Shown here one piece after another: positions 6,498 through 8,017 of a stretch of DNA of 8,017 bases; positions within the stretch are counted from its first letter, which is position 1, and each line of letters starts with the position of its first letter. Location: assembly GCA_902482195.1 (NCBI GenBank), contig CABSZQ010000045.1, forward strand, positions 1 through 8,017, given 5' to 3'. Below the pieces are notes generated by a model. It made no database searches, was not told where the DNA came from, and was given only the letters and a program-made list of their open reading frames with translations. This DNA comes from an uncultured Haemophilus sp. GTDB taxonomy: Bacteria; Pseudomonadota; Gammaproteobacteria; Enterobacterales; Pasteurellaceae. The translations under genes and the position numbers were made by a program.

Positions 6498-6755
6498 ATG
6501 GCAACTAAAAAAGCTGGTGGTTCAACTCGTAACGGTCGTGATTCTGAAGCTAAACGCCTTGGTGTTAAACGTTTCGGTGGCGAATCTGTATTAGCAGGTA
6601 GCATCATTGTACGTCAACGTGGTACTAAATTCCACGCAGGTAACAACGTAGGTATGGGCCGTGACCACACCTTATTTGCTACCGCTGACGGTAAAGTAAA
6701 ATTTGAAGTTAAAGGCGAGAAAAGCCGTAAATACGTAAGTATTGTAACTGAATAA
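6498..6755 (+). CDS. rpmA: 50S ribosomal protein L27
   Basis: An 85-residue protein, the same length as E. coli L27 and nearly identical to it. The N-terminus [20 protein letters not shown] is the flexible arm that reaches toward the peptidyl-transferase centre. There is no Firmicutes-type cleavable extension before it. The body has [20 protein letters not shown] and a beta-sheet end ([18 protein letters not shown]). AGGAG at 6483-6487 precedes the ATG by ten bases, a slightly long spacing. The gene follows rplU by 20 bases and is closed by a strong terminator about 18 bases after its stop. Confidence 0.98.
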
Positions 6756-6773
6756 TTTTACATCTGATTTGAT

Positions 6774-6808
6774 AAACGCCCCGCATTTCTTGTGGGGCGT
6801 TTTCTTTT
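6774..6808 (+). terminator. intrinsic terminator of rplU-rpmA
   Basis: A 12-bp stem (6774-6785 with 6791-6802) contains the core CGCCCC/GGGGCG and one G-U pair, with a 5-base loop (TTTCT) and the tail TTTTCTTTT. It separates the abundant ribosomal transcript from yhbE and obgE, which need either readthrough or their own promoter. Confidence 0.92.
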
Positions 6809-6820
6809 GTTTAGCAGCAA

Positions 6821-6850
6821 TTTACAATCATCAATAACATTTGTTATTCT
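6821..6850 (+). promoter_or_regulatory. candidate yhbE promoter, extended -10
   Basis: TTTACA (6821-6826, five of six) and TATTCT (6845-6850, four of six, with TG at 6842-6843) are spaced by 18 bases. Transcription would start near 6857, about 77 bases before the yhbE ATG. It begins just after the rpmA terminator, where a new promoter is needed. The match is only moderate. Confidence 0.4.
6833..6848. repeat. inverted repeat overlapping the candidate yhbE -10
   Basis: AATAACA (6833-6839) and its exact complement TGTTATT (6842-6848) are separated by two Ts. The right arm contains the TG extension and part of the -10, so a protein bound here could block transcription. It could also be a chance palindrome in AT-rich DNA. 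Confidence 0.4.
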
Positions 6851-6933
6851 GGCACTATTGCTTATCTTGATATTTCTTAGCCGAAATTTATCTCAATTCC
6901 TAACCGCTCTTTAGTAAAATAAAGGAAGATATC

Positions 6934-7835
6934 ATGAAACAACAACCGCTTTTAGGTTTTCTCTTCGCTTTAATTACGGCGATGGCGTGGGGATCTTTAC
7001 CTATTGCGTTAAAACAGGTTTTATCAGTGATGACACCACAAACGATCGTGTGGTATCGATTTGCGGTGGCTTCTCTTGCACTATTGATTTTGCTAGGTTA
7101 CAAGAAAAAGTTACCACAATTTTCGAAAGGTGGTCGTTTTATTTGGCTTGTAATCATAGGTGTAGCGGGATTAGCGGGTAATTTCTTTTTATTTAATAGC
7201 TCACTTAATTTTATTGATCCTTCTTCAGCTCAAATTTTTATTCATTTTTCTTCTTTTGGCATGTTAATTTGCGGTATTTTTGTCTTTAGAGAAAAGCTCG
7301 GATTACATCAAAAAATTGGTTTGGGTTTGTTATTGGTTGGATTGGTGCTTTTCTTCAATGATAAGCTTGAGATGTTTAAAGGAGAGAGTGGTTATTTAAC
7401 GGGCGTCTTACTAAGCCTAACCGCTTCATTAGTTTGGGTTGCTTATGGTATGGCACAAAAACTCATGCTCCGTCGTTTTAGTTCGCAACAAATTTTATTA
7501 ATGATGTATTTTGGCTGTCTTTTAGTCTTTACACCTGTTGTTGAATTTTCACAAGTGAGCAATCTCACCCCGTTTGCGTTCGGGTGTTTTGTTTATTGTT
7601 GCCTGAATACATTATTTGGTTATGGCGCTTATGCTGAAGCCCTTAATCGTTGGGAAGTTTCTAAAGTAAGCGTTGTGATTACCTTAGTACCGCTATTTAC
7701 CATTTTCTTTGCTCATCTTGCGCATTATGCGAGCCCTGATAATTTTGCCACACCAGAATTAAATATGATTAGCTATATTGGGGCGTTTGTTGTAGTATGC
7801 GGAGCAATTTTGTCGGCAATCGGACATAAGTTATT

Positions 7836-7851
<16 letters not shown>
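6934..7851 (+). CDS. yhbE: EamA-family (drug/metabolite superfamily) inner-membrane transporter, YhbE ortholog
   Basis: A 305-residue membrane protein with about ten hydrophobic helices (roughly 8-28, 34-55, 68-88, 92-112, 120-140, 153-173, 185-203, 211-232, 241-262, 276-297). They form two EamA repeats, beginning MKQQPLLGFLFALITAMAWG and about residue 153 (TGVLLSLTASLVWVAYGMAQ). Similarity to E. coli YhbE is clear, including AQKLMLRR, CLNTLFGYGAYAEAL and YIGAFVVVCGAILSAIGH. The family exports or imports small metabolites; the substrate of YhbE is unknown and cannot be read here. AAAGGAAG at 6921-6928 supports the ATG. It sits between rpmA and obgE as in E. coli, but behind a terminator. The stop codon overlaps an uptake signal, and obgE starts 27 bases later. 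Confidence 0.93.

Positions 7852-8017
<166 letters not shown>

Overview
This is a stretch of ordinary housekeeping chromosome from a Pasteurellaceae bacterium. The main evidence is six perfect copies of the 9-base uptake signal AAGTGCGGT, about one per 1.3 kb, plus several one-mismatch copies. That variant is typical of the Haemophilus influenzae / Aggregatibacter / Pasteurella multocida side of the family, not the A. pleuropneumoniae side. The proteins resemble their E. coli and H. influenzae counterparts throughout, and the base composition is AT-leaning. Species cannot be fixed from this window; Haemophilus or Aggregatibacter is the best guess.

Layout, left to right. Positions 1-3691 hold a leftward run that looks like one transcription unit: polA (DNA polymerase I), then a 104-residue single-domain cupin, then the start of a CyuA/YhaM-type cysteine desulfidase (UPF0597) cut by the window edge. 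The polA stop codon lies inside the cupin ribosome binding site. At 3692-3851 a 160-base divergent promoter region separates polA from rightward zapA (cell-division protein). zapA ends in a strong hairpin built around an uptake signal, which also serves the convergent gene queH.

Positions 4205-5942 hold a leftward pair, ispB then queH, with only one base between the ispB stop and the queH start. At 5943-6165 is a second divergent region, carrying a strong rplU promoter. It is followed by rplU-rpmA (ribosomal proteins L21 and L27), an intrinsic terminator, a ten-helix EamA-family transporter orthologous to E. coli YhbE, and the first 46 codons of obgE, the ribosome-assembly GTPase. The order ispB / rplU-rpmA-yhbE-obgE matches E. 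coli.

Functionally the right half is a ribosome-biogenesis cluster beside quinone side-chain synthesis (IspB) and tRNA queuosine completion (QueH). The left half is DNA repair/replication plus a small cysteine-catabolism tail. I found no phage, insertion sequence, CRISPR array, toxin-antitoxin or defence genes, and no tRNA or rRNA. No intergenic gap exceeds 230 bases. I do not see a convincing undescribed system. The points most worth a second look are the polA-cupin-cyuA linkage, the zapA-queH junction that lacks the usual 6S RNA and fau, and uptake signals recruited into hairpins and coding motifs.
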